Assembly (NCBI RefSeq): GCF_000964545.1
Contig: NZ_BBVD01000007.1
Span: forward strand, 434,001-498,000
DNA from: Comamonas thiooxydans
GTDB lineage: Bacteria > Pseudomonadota > Gammaproteobacteria > Burkholderiales > Burkholderiaceae_C
Length of the DNA stretch: 64,000 nt
Reading direction: 5' to 3'
The notes beneath the pieces are model-generated. The model made no database searches. It had not been told where the DNA came from and saw only the letters and a list, made by a program, of their open reading frames with translations. Positions 26,738 through 35,645 of this stretch are shown in pieces. The translations under genes and the position numbers were made by a program. Within the stretch, counting starts at the first letter, position 1, and each line of letters starts with the position of its first letter.

Positions 26738-26790
26738 GGCAAATCCTCACGCCCGCAGCAGTTGACGGGCGCTGGGATAATCGCATACCT

Positions 26791-27921
26791 ATGAGCAACA
26801 AGCAGCGTGTCGTGGTGGGTTTGTCGGGCGGTGTGGATTCCGCCGTCACCGCCTATCTTCTCAAACAGCAGGGCCATGAGGTCGTCGGCATCTTCATGAA
26901 GAACTGGGAAGATGACGACGACAGCGAGTACTGCTCGTCGAATATCGACTTTGTCGATGCGGCGGCCGTGGCCGACGTGATCGGCATCGAGATCGAGCAC
27001 GTGAACTTCGCCGCCGACTACAAGGATCGCGTGTTTGCCGAGTTCCTGCGCGAGTACCAGGCCGGTCGCACGCCCAATCCGGACGTGCTGTGCAATGCGG
27101 AGATCAAGTTCAAGGCCTTCCTCGACCACGCCATGCGCCTGGGTGCCGAGAAGATCGCCACCGGCCACTATGCACGCGTGCGCCAGAATCCGTCCACCCA
27201 GCTGTTCGAGCTGCTCAAAGGCCTGGACAACAGCAAGGATCAGAGCTATTTCCTGCACCGGCTGAACCAGTCCCAGCTGTCCAAGGCCATGTTTCCCGTG
27301 GGCGAGCTGCACAAGACCGAGGTGCGCCGCATTGCCGAAGAGATTGGCCTGCCCAATGCCAGGAAGAAGGACTCGACGGGTATCTGCTTCATCGGCGAGC
27401 GCCCGTTCCGCGACTTCCTGAACCGCTACATCAGCAAGGAGCCGGGGCCTATCCTCGACGACCGCAACCGCAAGCTGGGCAAGCATGTGGGCCTGTCCTT
27501 CTACACGCTGGGCCAGCGTTCGGGTCTGGGCATTGGCGGCGTCAAGGAAAAGGGCGCCGCCCGTGGTGCGGGGGACCATGCGCCCTGGTTTGTGGCGCGC
27601 AAGGAAATGGACAAGAACATTCTGCGCGTGGTGCAGGGCCATGACCATCCGCTGCTTCAGTCGCATGCCCTGCTGGCCGATCAGGTCAGCTGGGTGGCCG
27701 GCCATGCTCCGGCTGAGGGCAAGGCCTACGGCTCCAAGACCCGCTACCGTCAGCCCGATTCGCCTGCGCTGATTTCCCAGGCCACGGATGCCGGCTTCCG
27801 TCTGGACTTTCCAGAAGCGCAGTGGGCTGTCACCCCTGGTCAGTCCGCCGTGCTCTATGACGGCGATGTCTGCCTGGGCGGCGGCATCATTGCGCAGGTC
27901 GATCCTGCGGCCACTAGGTAA
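26791..27921 (+). CDS. mnmA: tRNA-specific 2-thiouridylase MnmA
   Basis: This 376-residue enzyme thiolates U34 of tRNA Lys, Glu and Gln. The ATP-PP loop G-L-S-G-G-V-D-S-A-V lies at residues 9-18. The first catalytic cysteine is in N-P-D-V-L-C-N near residue 103, and the second in G-I-C-F-I-G near 200. Length and motifs are normal. The NudJ-type gene that often precedes mnmA is 13.7 kb upstream here. Confidence 0.97.
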   Translation: MSNKQRVVVGLSGGVDSAVTAYLLKQQGHEVVGIFMKNWEDDDDSEYCSSNIDFVDAAAVADVIGIEIEHVNFAADYKDRVFAEFLREYQAGRTPNPDVLCNAEIKFKAFLDHAMRLGAEKIATGHYARVRQNPSTQLFELLKGLDNSKDQSYFLHRLNQSQLSKAMFPVGELHKTEVRRIAEEIGLPNARKKDSTGICFIGERPFRDFLNRYISKEPGPILDDRNRKLGKHVGLSFYTLGQRSGLGIGGVKEKGAARGAGDHAPWFVARKEMDKNILRVVQGHDHPLLQSHALLADQVSWVAGHAPAEGKAYGSKTRYRQPDSPALISQATDAGFRLDFPEAQWAVTPGQSAVLYDGDVCLGGGIIAQVDPAATR

Positions 27922-27935
27922 GCGCTAGGTAGGCG

Positions 27936-29132
27936 CTAGTAATCGCGGTTTTCATCAAACCACTGCTGGGCCTGCTCATCCGTCAGCTTCAGTGACAGTG
28001 CCGCAGGCAGTTGTGCCAGTTGCTGCACGGCCAGCCCCAGGTCTTCACGTTCGCTGGTTTCAATGCCCTTGACCGTGTTGAAGCGGGCGGCAAAGGCCGT
28101 CAGTGCAGCTTGCACATGGCCAAGGCTGCTGGCAGTGCCGATTTCCTGCTCTGCCAGCTCATAAGCCGCATGCGCAATCCTGGCGCGGGCTGCGGGCCAG
28201 CCCGCAAATGGCCGCCCATATTCCTTGGCCCACCATTCGGGCTTGCGCAACTGGCTGACGGATGTGTAGTCAGCCCAGGGTCGTGCCTTGGCACGGTCCT
28301 TGAGTTGCTGGCGCAGGTGTTTGCCAGTGGCTTCTTCCACGTTGTAGGCGATGAAGAAGTCCAGCTCCGGCCAGGTTGGCAGCGCAGGCAGTCCCGACAG
28401 ATGGCGCATAAAACGCAGTGATAGCGCCTTGAGCTGCGTACATGATGAAAGCTGAGCCAAATCGCTGTGGTTTCCCCACAGGGAGAGCGATTCCAGCTTC
28501 GAAAACTGCAGCAGGTTTTGCAGCGAAATGGGTTGCTTTCCCGCTCCATTGCTCAGCTCCAGCGTGGTGACCTGTTTCAGGCTGCCCATGTCGGGCAGCT
28601 GGAAGGCTTCGTCGGCAGGGTTCTTGCTGGTGGCCGGGCTCAAACTCAGGCTTTCAGGCAGGCCTGCGGTGATGGTGATTTGCTCCAGATTGCCATGCAG
28701 ATGAAGGCGCATGCCCTGCTGCGGCAGCTTCAGGTGGATGTGGCCCTGATTGCCCGCTTGCAGATGAATGCTCAGTTCGCGAATCTGTGACTGGCTGGCG
28801 TCGATATGTACATCTTGCTGCAGCTGTGGGTACCAGCTGAAGTTTTCGATAGCACGCAGCTGCGCCCATGTGAAGAAGCCGCTGTCATTGCCCGTGTAGT
28901 AGAAGCTGCGTGGCCAGGGCGAGCCGGCGGGCGTGGCAAAGGGGTCAAAGCAGGACCAGAGCACGCAGGCGTCGACAGGCAGCCACAGGTCCGCTGTTTT
29001 CAACAGCGTCCTGGGGCCAAGGGTCAGGCTGCCCTGACCGGGGCTGGTTTTGAGTCTGTGCGGCGCGTCAGGAGTCAGCTGTAGGGTGAAGACGCCGTCT
29101 TCATGCGGTGTTCCGTCGATAAGCAGGGGCAT
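27936..29132 (-). CDS. uncharacterised protein with leucine-rich-repeat-like middle, co-transcribed with a histidine kinase
   Basis: A 398-residue protein I do not recognise. There is no signal peptide or membrane segment. Residues about 190-260 show irregular LRR-like units (L-K-Q-V-T-T-L-E-L-S-N, L-E-S-L-S-L-W-G-N, L-K-A-L-S-L-R-F). They are followed by a charged, Trp-rich segment (R-P-W-A-D-Y, P-E-W-W-A-K-E-Y-G-R-P-F) and a helical C terminus. The start follows the histidine kinase stop by 18 bases, so it is the third gene of the RR-HK unit. It could act as an accessory signalling or scaffold protein; this is inference from position. Confidence 0.8.
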   Translation of the reverse strand: MPLLIDGTPHEDGVFTLQLTPDAPHRLKTSPGQGSLTLGPRTLLKTADLWLPVDACVLWSCFDPFATPAGSPWPRSFYYTGNDSGFFTWAQLRAIENFSWYPQLQQDVHIDASQSQIRELSIHLQAGNQGHIHLKLPQQGMRLHLHGNLEQITITAGLPESLSLSPATSKNPADEAFQLPDMGSLKQVTTLELSNGAGKQPISLQNLLQFSKLESLSLWGNHSDLAQLSSCTQLKALSLRFMRHLSGLPALPTWPELDFFIAYNVEEATGKHLRQQLKDRAKARPWADYTSVSQLRKPEWWAKEYGRPFAGWPAARARIAHAAYELAEQEIGTASSLGHVQAALTAFAARFNTVKGIETSEREDLGLAVQQLAQLPAALSLKLTDEQAQQWFDENRDY

Positions 29133-29150
29133 GCAGAAAGCTTAGCGCAG

Positions 29151-31091
29151 TTACCAGATGCTCTGGGGAGACGGCATGGAGCTCTGTACATCGGTGTGGC
29201 GTTGCACCTTGCCGAACAGCGGCAGGCTGGCCCGCAGCTCGGTGCGGCCGGGGCGGGACTGTATGACCAGAGTGCCTTGCAGGCGCTCCAGTCGCGCCAG
29301 CATGCTGCGCATGCCCACGCCCATGCTGTTGATCTGTGTGCTATCCAAATCAAAGCCTGTGCCGTTGTCCTCGATCTGCAGCTGCAACTCCCTGGAGTCG
29401 GGAATCTCCAGCCGAACCTGGACTTGGCTGGCGCGGCTGTGCTTGATGACATTGGTCAATGCCTCTTCCAGCACGCGGGTCAGCGTCAGGCACTGAATGG
29501 GGCTGGGCGCGTGAGTCCAGTATTCGGGCAGACACCACTTCACCTGAATGTCCAGCTCCTCGAACAGTCGTGCAAAGCGGTGGCGCAGTGGAGCAAGCCA
29601 CTGCATGGGTGTCTCGGGAACCTGGATGGCGGTGCTGGTGCCGGTATCAATCATCTGACGCAGGTCGTCACGCATGAGCTTGAGCATGGACAGCACCTGG
29701 GCATTGGGCAGCGGGGCGCTGCTTTGCTCGACCAGGGCAATGGAGCGCACCAGAGAGCCGCCCAGACCGTCGTGCAGATCCTGGGAAATGCGCAGACGTT
29801 CCTGCAGGCGGGAGTGGCTCAGAGCCAGATGATGCTCTCTCTCCAGGGTCTGGCTCAGGTCGTCGCAGGCCTGTGTGACGGTGAGACTGAGTTCGTGGTT
29901 GAAGTGCTCGATGCGGCGCATATTCCACACGACCTGCCGACCCAGCAACCACGCAATCACCAGCATGCTCAACAAGGTGGTGTAGGGAGTCAGCGTCAGA
30001 TTGTGATCCAGGGTCTTGGTCAGCAGCAGCAGGTCGTGCACGCCGATGGCCAGGTAGAGCACGAAGCAGAGGCTGAAAGCGATGTGGGCTGGCGTGCGTG
30101 TCTGCAGCGCGCGCAGTGGAAACAGCAGGCAGACCAGAGCGCAAAGACAGAACATCAGCAGCCAGACGGCCTGGCTCAGCGCCATCTGTGCATCGGGGAC
30201 AGACAGGGCGAATACAGCGCAGAGGCCGCATATGCCGGTCAGCGTACGTTCCAGACGCATGAGGCGTAATTCGGCAAAACGCAGGGTAAAAATGCAGAAA
30301 GTGTAGGTAAAGGCAATGAAAACCAGCAGATTTCCCTTGGCAAAGGCCGGCGTGCTGCTGAAGGGCCAGGGATCAGTCATGACCATAAAGCAGAGCATCA
30401 GTGCCCAGCACATCAGATTGAGTGCGTACCAGCCATAGAGTTTTTGATTGCGGTTGTGGAGCCAGGCAAACGAAAACAGCAGGCATAGCACTAGGCTGAC
30501 CGTGATGCAGACCATATAAATGGTGCGCAGGTTCCAGGTGGCCTGTGCCGTCCATTGCTTGAGCTCGGCTGGATGGCCTATGCGCAGCCGCCCCAGGCCT
30601 GGCGTCTGGCTGCTGAGCCCGTGGACGCGCACCCAGATGCTGTTGCCCTGCTCCTTGAGCAGCGCCTTGGGCAGCAGCCAGTAGCGTGGCATATTCCAGC
30701 TGCGGCTCAGCGGCTCCACCAGCGATTGATCGCGCCAGATCAGTTCTGAATTCACGAACACTTCGCCCGCCATCACGATATTGACGACGGCCAGCGCCAC
30801 GGGCTGATCGCGCCCGCAGGGGCTCTCCCAATCGATGCGGTACCAGGCTGCACCGTCATAGCCGGGCCAGCGTTGACTCCAGTCATCCAGCCCCGGCACA
30901 TCCACCCATTTCAGCAAGGCCGCATCGGGTGGAGGCCCCTCGGGCAGTGCCTTGGCCGATTGGCGGGCCACAATGCGCGGTTCACAGAGCAGATCCTGAG
31001 GCCTGGGCTCCTGTGCCCAGGCCACGCCGCAACTCCAGCTCATGACGAGCGCAAATATCAGGCGGAGCAAGAGAGCCGACCGCTTGAACAT
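29151..31091 (-). CDS. 7TMR-DISM-type sensor histidine kinase (HisKA_3)
   Basis: This 646-residue membrane kinase has a signal peptide ending A-W-A-Q and a periplasmic jellyroll-like sensor (about 50-180, Y-R-I-D-W). About seven hydrophobic segments follow (190-390), then a HisKA_3 dimerisation domain with phospho-His near residue 440 in Q-D-L-H-D-G-L-G-G. The HATPase_c domain has E-E-A-L-T-N-V-I-K-H-S, D-N-G-T-G-F and G-V-G-M-R-S-M. It is directly abutted by its response regulator gene with no spacer. Its kinase half closely resembles the orphan kinase at 44175-45239. The signal is unknown. Confidence 0.93.
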   Translation of the reverse strand: MFKRSALLLRLIFALVMSWSCGVAWAQEPRPQDLLCEPRIVARQSAKALPEGPPPDAALLKWVDVPGLDDWSQRWPGYDGAAWYRIDWESPCGRDQPVALAVVNIVMAGEVFVNSELIWRDQSLVEPLSRSWNMPRYWLLPKALLKEQGNSIWVRVHGLSSQTPGLGRLRIGHPAELKQWTAQATWNLRTIYMVCITVSLVLCLLFSFAWLHNRNQKLYGWYALNLMCWALMLCFMVMTDPWPFSSTPAFAKGNLLVFIAFTYTFCIFTLRFAELRLMRLERTLTGICGLCAVFALSVPDAQMALSQAVWLLMFCLCALVCLLFPLRALQTRTPAHIAFSLCFVLYLAIGVHDLLLLTKTLDHNLTLTPYTTLLSMLVIAWLLGRQVVWNMRRIEHFNHELSLTVTQACDDLSQTLEREHHLALSHSRLQERLRISQDLHDGLGGSLVRSIALVEQSSAPLPNAQVLSMLKLMRDDLRQMIDTGTSTAIQVPETPMQWLAPLRHRFARLFEELDIQVKWCLPEYWTHAPSPIQCLTLTRVLEEALTNVIKHSRASQVQVRLEIPDSRELQLQIEDNGTGFDLDSTQINSMGVGMRSMLARLERLQGTLVIQSRPGRTELRASLPLFGKVQRHTDVQSSMPSPQSIW

Positions 31092-31784
31092 TCAGCTCAG
31101 CAAACCGCGTGCCCGGGCCTCGCTGACCGCCTTGGTGCGCGAAGGCACGGCCAGCTTGCGGTAAATGTTCTTCACATGGCACTCCACGGTGTAGCGCGAG
31201 AGAAAGAGCGACTCTGCGATCTCCCGGTTGGTCATGCCGTCTGCGACCAGCTTGAGGATCTGGATTTCGCGGGCGCTGAGTATGGCTTCGGGCGGCATCT
31301 CCTTGTGCGCTTCCGTGGGCTGGGAGGGCTGCAACTCGGCAATGATGCGCCGTGCAATGAAAGGGTCGATGGGGGCGCCACCGCGCAGCACACTGCGTAT
31401 GGACAGGGTGACCTCCAGGTCGTCGCGCTCCTTGAGCACATAGCCGTTGGCCCCGGCACGCAGCGCCGACAGAATGGCGTCCTCGGTGCTCCAGGCGGAG
31501 ATGACCAGAATTCCCATGCCGGGATCGGCGGCGCGCAGCTGGCTGATCAGCTCTATGCCGCTGCCGTCGGGCAAGCCCAGGTCCACCAGTGCCATGGCGA
31601 CTGGATGCTCCGCCAGCCGGGCGCGTGCCTGCCCCAGGGTTGCAGCAAAGATGAGGGCATCATCCGCATATCCGAGGCCATGCAAAATGTTTTCCAGCCG
31701 ATTGCGGATCAACGGCTCATCCTCCACCACGATCAAGGGGCTGGGGAGAATGGACTCTGTAGGGAGGGAAAAAGTCTCTGCCAT
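31092..31784 (-). CDS. NarL/LuxR family response regulator
   Basis: This 230-residue regulator has a receiver domain with the acidic pair V-V-E-D-E, phospho-acceptor near D68 in L-V-D-L-G-L-P-D-G-S-G and Lys in Y-V-L-K-E-R-D. The LuxR-type helix-turn-helix contains L-S-A-R-E-I-Q-I-L-K-L-V-A-D-G and the recognition helix near S-R-Y-T-V-E-C-H-V-K-N-I-Y-R-K-L. Its stop abuts the start of the kinase gene, so the two are translated from one message. Confidence 0.95.
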   Translation of the reverse strand: MAETFSLPTESILPSPLIVVEDEPLIRNRLENILHGLGYADDALIFAATLGQARARLAEHPVAMALVDLGLPDGSGIELISQLRAADPGMGILVISAWSTEDAILSALRAGANGYVLKERDDLEVTLSIRSVLRGGAPIDPFIARRIIAELQPSQPTEAHKEMPPEAILSAREIQILKLVADGMTNREIAESLFLSRYTVECHVKNIYRKLAVPSRTKAVSEARARGLLS

Positions 31785-31990
31785 ATTGTGTGAGGTGCCG
31801 CTGGTTTTCGTGTCCCACTGTTACCGAGATCAAGTCGCTTGGCTATCACTGAAAACTGGTAATTTGAGGTGCCTGCGGAGTCTGTCCCAAAACGGAAGCG
31901 AACTCCGCGGCCTGCAATTCCCATGACGTCAGAAGCAATACGCCGATAGCGGCTCCAAGAGGCAGTTGGCTAAACTTCCCTGCATTGATC

Positions 31991-32016
31991 ACGCCTGGCT
32001 TTGCAATGCCGGGCGT
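31991..32016. other. hairpin in the leader of the TerC family gene
   Basis: ACGCCTGGC pairs with GCCGGGCGT (9 bp with one G-U type mismatch) and is followed by TTGTCC, 47 bases before the gene start. It could be a weak terminator or leader structure. I could not fit the yybP-ykoY riboswitch consensus that precedes some TerC genes. Confidence 0.35.
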
Positions 32017-32062
32017 TTGTCCGTTCAAGGTGCAATGGACAGAGAACTCAGGAATATTTTCC

Positions 32063-32755
32063 ATGGATGCCATGCTCGGTGCCGATTTCTGGATCGGCTT
32101 GTTCAAGATCGTCTGGATCAACATCATTCTCTCGGGTGACAACGCGGTGGTCATTGCTCTGGCCGCACGTGGCCTGCCGCCGGAGCAGCAGAAAAAAGCG
32201 GTGCTGTTCGGCTCCGGTGCCGCCGTGGTGTTGCGTATTGTCCTGACGGTGGTGGCTGCCAAGCTGATGCAGCTGCCATTCGTCGAGGTGATCGGTGGCC
32301 TGCTGCTGCTGTGGATTGGCGTGGGCCTGCTCAAGGGCGAAGATGAAGAAGAGGATTCCGGCAGCGTGGCCAGGCAGGGCATGATGGCTGCCGTTCGCAC
32401 CATTTTGCTCGCCGATCTGGTCATGAGCCTGGACAATGTGATCGCCGTGGCTGCGGCAGCGGGCGGCGATATGCTGCTGCTGATTCTGGGCCTTGCCATC
32501 AGCATTCCGCTGGTCATCTTTGGCTCCACGCTGATGATCAAGCTGATGGAGCGTTTTCCGGTCATCGTCACTTTGGGCGCGGCACTGATTGGCTGGGTGG
32601 CCGGCGAAACCATCACCAGCGACCATATGCTCGAAGGTTTTGTACGGATCAATCCCTGGGCGCATTACGCAGCGGCCGCCTGCGGCGCCGTGCTGGTGAT
32701 TGCAATGGGCAAGTGGATGCAGCTCAAGGTCGCCACTCAGGACAGCACTGCCTGA
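32063..32755 (+). CDS. TerC/YjbE family integral membrane protein
   Basis: This 230-residue inner-membrane protein of the TerC family has two matching motifs, L-S-G-D-N-A-V-V-I-A-L near residue 25 and S-L-D-N-V-I-A-V-A near 125. Their acidic and asparagine residues are thought to handle metal ions. About seven hydrophobic segments are present. Homologues (Alx, MeeF, YkoY) export manganese, including for loading of secreted enzymes. I chose the ATG at 32063, with a CAGGA site, which keeps the typical N terminus. Confidence 0.9.
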   Translation: MDAMLGADFWIGLFKIVWINIILSGDNAVVIALAARGLPPEQQKKAVLFGSGAAVVLRIVLTVVAAKLMQLPFVEVIGGLLLLWIGVGLLKGEDEEEDSGSVARQGMMAAVRTILLADLVMSLDNVIAVAAAAGGDMLLLILGLAISIPLVIFGSTLMIKLMERFPVIVTLGAALIGWVAGETITSDHMLEGFVRINPWAHYAAAACGAVLVIAMGKWMQLKVATQDSTA

Positions 32756-32777
32756 GCCCTTGGTTCTGAAAGCAAAA

Positions 32778-32802
32778 ACGCCCGCATTCAAGGCGGGCAT
32801 TT
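32778..32802. terminator. terminator between convergent terC-like and barstar genes
   Basis: GCCCGC (32780-32785) pairs with GCGGGC (32793-32798), with AAAAAC before and ATTTTG after, so it can serve both directions. Confidence 0.75.
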
Positions 32803-32829
32803 TGTGTTGTGTGCGCCGCAGCAGCCGGC

Positions 32830-33255
32830 CTATAGGAATGAGTAAAAGCAGCGGAAGGGAATCTTGCGCTCTGCCCAGAAGTCCGCGGTATCGCGGAACA
32901 CGTCCAGCAACTGCTCGCGCACTTCCTTGTCGAACTTGGGAGTGGTCGGAATCTGGTCGAGCACCACCACAAAACCGGGTTGCGGGCCGGATTTGTTGAT
33001 CGGGTCGGTCATGCAGTCATACAGCGCATCCCAGTTCTTGCCAAAGTGTGCCGGCAGGTAGAACTGTGTGGACAGCAGCTCGAAAACATCGGCCTTGGTC
33101 TGGGCATGGGCCAGGTTGGCATAGAGGAAATGGGAGCCCAGCGCCTCTGCTGCTGCCTGAAGATCAGGAATGCGATAGGCGCGAATGGATTGCACGATGT
33201 TCGGGCGAACATTGCGCAACGGTGTTTCCGAGGGCTTACGAAGTGGCGTGTCCAT
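32830..33255 (-). CDS. barstar family RNase inhibitor
   Basis: This protein of about 141 residues has the barstar core in its second half: a strand, then Q-F-Y-L-P-A-H-F-G-K-N-W-D-A-L-Y-D-C-M-T-D, the segment that plugs the active site of the RNase in barnase-barstar. Barstar itself has about 90 residues, so this one carries an extra N-terminal stretch of about 45. No signal peptide is seen, so it is cytoplasmic. The exported RNase gene lies just upstream on the same strand and is the natural target. The start is uncertain (33255, or 33279 upstream). Confidence 0.88.
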   Translation of the reverse strand: MDTPLRKPSETPLRNVRPNIVQSIRAYRIPDLQAAAEALGSHFLYANLAHAQTKADVFELLSTQFYLPAHFGKNWDALYDCMTDPINKSGPQPGFVVVLDQIPTTPKFDKEVREQLLDVFRDTADFWAERKIPFRCFYSFL

Positions 33256-33397
33256 CTCCGTGATTCTTTCTAAAAACATCAAAACTGGTGGCAGAGTCGG
33301 TACTGACAGCGCTGTAGGCTGTCTGCGCAAACCGCCGCTGCAGAATTCAAGAGGTCAAAAGCCGCTGTATGGCGGGCCTGGAGGGCGTCTTTTAACT

Positions 33398-33817
33398 TCA
33401 TTGGACGATTTGCTGAAAGCTGTTGTAGTGGTCGCCCGTGTAGAAGCAGGCATCGGGCACCTGGGGCTGCAAGCCGCCACAGACTATGCGTCGCGCACCC
33501 CGGTTTTTCGCGCCTGGAGTGCGCACGGTGTATTCGCGGTAATAGCCTCTGGCCTGGCGCGGAAGTATGCGCTCACGGTTGCCGAAGACTGTGCCGTCCT
33601 TGTCGCTGGAGAACGGACCACCCTGGAGGATGCGACCATAGGTGGTGCGGCCTTCGCGCGGCAGTTCGGCCAGGCTCACGGTCTCAAAGCCGGGAACGGT
33701 AGCACCGACTTCGGGCGCTTTGCGCGCCAAAGCCGCAGGGGATGCCAGCGCAAAAGCGGCACCCAGCATCAACGCTAAACCCGTCTGATATACCTTGGCT
33801 GCAGCGGCCTTGAGCAT
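33398..33817 (-). CDS. secreted guanyl-specific ribonuclease, RNase Sa/N1/T1 family
   Basis: This 139-residue protein has a signal peptide (about residues 1-32, ending A-L-A-R-K). The microbial RNase domain shows G-P-F-S-S-D-K-D-G-T-V-F-G-N-R-E, catalytic Glu near 95 (Y-R-E-Y-T-V), Arg near 109-110 (G-A-R-R-I-V-C-G-G) and His130 (G-D-H-Y-N-S-F). Cys113 and Cys124 could form a disulfide. It cleaves RNA after G outside the cytoplasm. With the barstar-like gene downstream it forms an enzyme-inhibitor pair. No secretion apparatus gene is next to it. Confidence 0.9.
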   Translation of the reverse strand: MLKAAAAKVYQTGLALMLGAAFALASPAALARKAPEVGATVPGFETVSLAELPREGRTTYGRILQGGPFSSDKDGTVFGNRERILPRQARGYYREYTVRTPGAKNRGARRIVCGGLQPQVPDACFYTGDHYNSFQQIVQ

Positions 33818-33940
33818 TCACTAAACCTTTCAGAATCTCAGGTAATGCCTGAAATTTCGACCCGTAAGTGTGACGGATAGGCCTCGAAAATGCAAGTTGC
33901 GCCTATTTTTTGTGCAGTCTGTCGAGCGGTTTTCGACGAC

Positions 33941-33975
33941 AAAAAAGCCCTGTCGGCATGGCCGGACAGGGCTTT
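33941..33975 (-). terminator. terminator of putP
   Basis: AAAGCCCTGTC (33944-33954) pairs perfectly with GACAGGGCTTT (33965-33975). Read on the minus strand, the stem is followed by a run of T. It lies 20 bases beyond the putP stop. Confidence 0.85.
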
Positions 33976-33994
33976 GGCAGGGGCGTGGCAGCTT

Positions 33995-35485
33995 TTATTC
34001 GCCATGGGCAGCGATTTCAGCCTCCACCTCGCGGTGCTTGGCCATGATCGTGGCCGAAGGCGCTTTGTCCAGCAGGCTGACCACTATGATTGCGATAGCG
34101 GAAAACGCAAATCCGGGAACGATCTCATAGAGCTTGAACCACTGGTAATGCTGCCAGACCAGAACCGTGACCGCACCCACGACCATGCCGGCCAGTGCGC
34201 CGTTGCGTGTCATGCGGGCCCAGAGCAGCGATATCAGCACCAGCGGGCCGAAGGCGGCACCGAAGCCGGCCCAGGCATTGCTGACCATGCCCAGCACCTT
34301 GGCCTTGGGGTCCTGCGCAATGAGGATGGCGATCAAGGCAATGGCGAACACCATGGCGCGGCCAAACCAGACCAGCTGCTTCTGGCTGGCGTTCCTGTGC
34401 AAAAAGGTTTTGTAGATATCTTGCGTGAGGGCGCTGGAGCAGACCAGCAATTGGCAGGACAGGGTACTCATCACGGCCGCCAGCACGGCGGCCAGCAGCA
34501 CACCGCTGATCCAGGGGTTGAACAGCAACTTGGCCACTTCCAGGAACACGAGTTCATGGTTGCCGTTGACGTTTGTCGCAATATCGGGGCGGCTGGCAAA
34601 GAAGGCAATGCCGAAGAAGCCCACGGCCACGGCGCCGCCCAGGCACAGCATCATCCAGCTCATGCCGATGCGGCGCGCGTTGGGAATGGTCTTGATCGAC
34701 TCGGCCGCCATGAAGCGCACCAGAATGTGGGGCTGGCCGAAGTAGCCCAGACCCCAGGCCAGCAAAGAGATGATGGCAATCGCCCCCTGACCCTTGAACA
34801 TGTCGAAGGCGCCGCTGCGGGCGGTTTCGATGATGGCTGCGCTGGCCCCAACGCCGCCATCGGCATAGATCACCATCAGCGGCGCCAGAATCAGCGCGGT
34901 GATCATCAGCGAGGCCTGGATGGTGTCGGTCCAGCTCACGGCCAGAAAGCCGCCGATGAACACATAGGCCATGGTGGCCACGGCACCCACCCACAGGGCT
35001 GTCTGGTAGTCCATGCCGAACATGGATTCGAACAGGCGGGCGCCCGCGACCACGCCGGAGGCGCAGTAGACGGTGAAGAACACCAGAATCACCAGCGCGG
35101 TGACGATGCGAAGCAGACTGCTGCCATCCTCGAAGCGGTTGGTGAAGTAATCGGGCAATGTCAGCGCATTGCCCACCTTTTCGGTATAGACGCGCAGGCG
35201 TGCCGCCACAAAGCGCCAGTTGAGCCAGGCACCGACGCACAGGCCGATGGCAATCCACGAGGCCGACAGGCCGGTGGCAAACACCGCCCCGGGCAGGCCC
35301 ATGAGCAGCCAGCCGCTCATGTCCGATGCCCCGGCCGACAGGGCCGTGACCACCGAGCCCAGACTGCGCCCGCCCAGGATGTAGTCGGACAGGTTGGACG
35401 TGGCTTTGTATCCCGCCCAGCCGATGAGCAGCATGCCCAGCAGGTAGATGGCAAAGGTGACTATGGTTGGCGTATTGGCGGTCAT
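33995..35485 (-). CDS. putP: sodium/proline symporter PutP
   Basis: This 496-residue SSSF transporter couples Na+ to proline uptake across the inner membrane. Family landmarks are the N-terminal D-Y-I-L-G-G-R-S-L-G-S, A-G-A-S-D-M-S-G-W-L-L-M-G-L-P-G-A with Na+-site residues, G-G-F-L-A-V-S-W-T-D near residue 190, and A-A-V-M-S-T-L-S-C-Q-L-L near 345. I chose the ATG at 35485. The proline dehydrogenase gene putA is not in the window. Confidence 0.93.
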   Translation of the reverse strand: MTANTPTIVTFAIYLLGMLLIGWAGYKATSNLSDYILGGRSLGSVVTALSAGASDMSGWLLMGLPGAVFATGLSASWIAIGLCVGAWLNWRFVAARLRVYTEKVGNALTLPDYFTNRFEDGSSLLRIVTALVILVFFTVYCASGVVAGARLFESMFGMDYQTALWVGAVATMAYVFIGGFLAVSWTDTIQASLMITALILAPLMVIYADGGVGASAAIIETARSGAFDMFKGQGAIAIISLLAWGLGYFGQPHILVRFMAAESIKTIPNARRIGMSWMMLCLGGAVAVGFFGIAFFASRPDIATNVNGNHELVFLEVAKLLFNPWISGVLLAAVLAAVMSTLSCQLLVCSSALTQDIYKTFLHRNASQKQLVWFGRAMVFAIALIAILIAQDPKAKVLGMVSNAWAGFGAAFGPLVLISLLWARMTRNGALAGMVVGAVTVLVWQHYQWFKLYEIVPGFAFSAIAIIVVSLLDKAPSATIMAKHREVEAEIAAHGE

Positions 35486-35645
35486 GTCGGCTCCGGATCG
35501 GCGCAGCGCCATCGGCATGTGGGTTACATGCCCGGCGAAAACAAATCCGCCAGCGGCCTCCTGGTGGGAAACCTGCTGGCGGGTATCAGTCTGCAATTGG
35601 ACCAGTTATTCGACAGCCCAGTGGGGTATGTGGCTGAAAACCGTG

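Noticed and set aside
31785..32062. yybP-ykoY manganese riboswitch before the TerC family gene
   Set aside because: The characteristic GGGGAGUAG-type element and its partner could not be found; only a simple hairpin is present.
32063..32755. Tellurite resistance operon
   Set aside because: Only a TerC family gene is present, with no terA, terB, terD or terZ nearby; the manganese-export type is the better reading.
32830..33817. Classical intracellular toxin-antitoxin or contact-dependent inhibition locus
   Set aside because: The RNase has its own signal peptide and no CdiA, Rhs, VgrG or polymorphic-toxin delivery domain; an exported RNase with protective inhibitor fits better.
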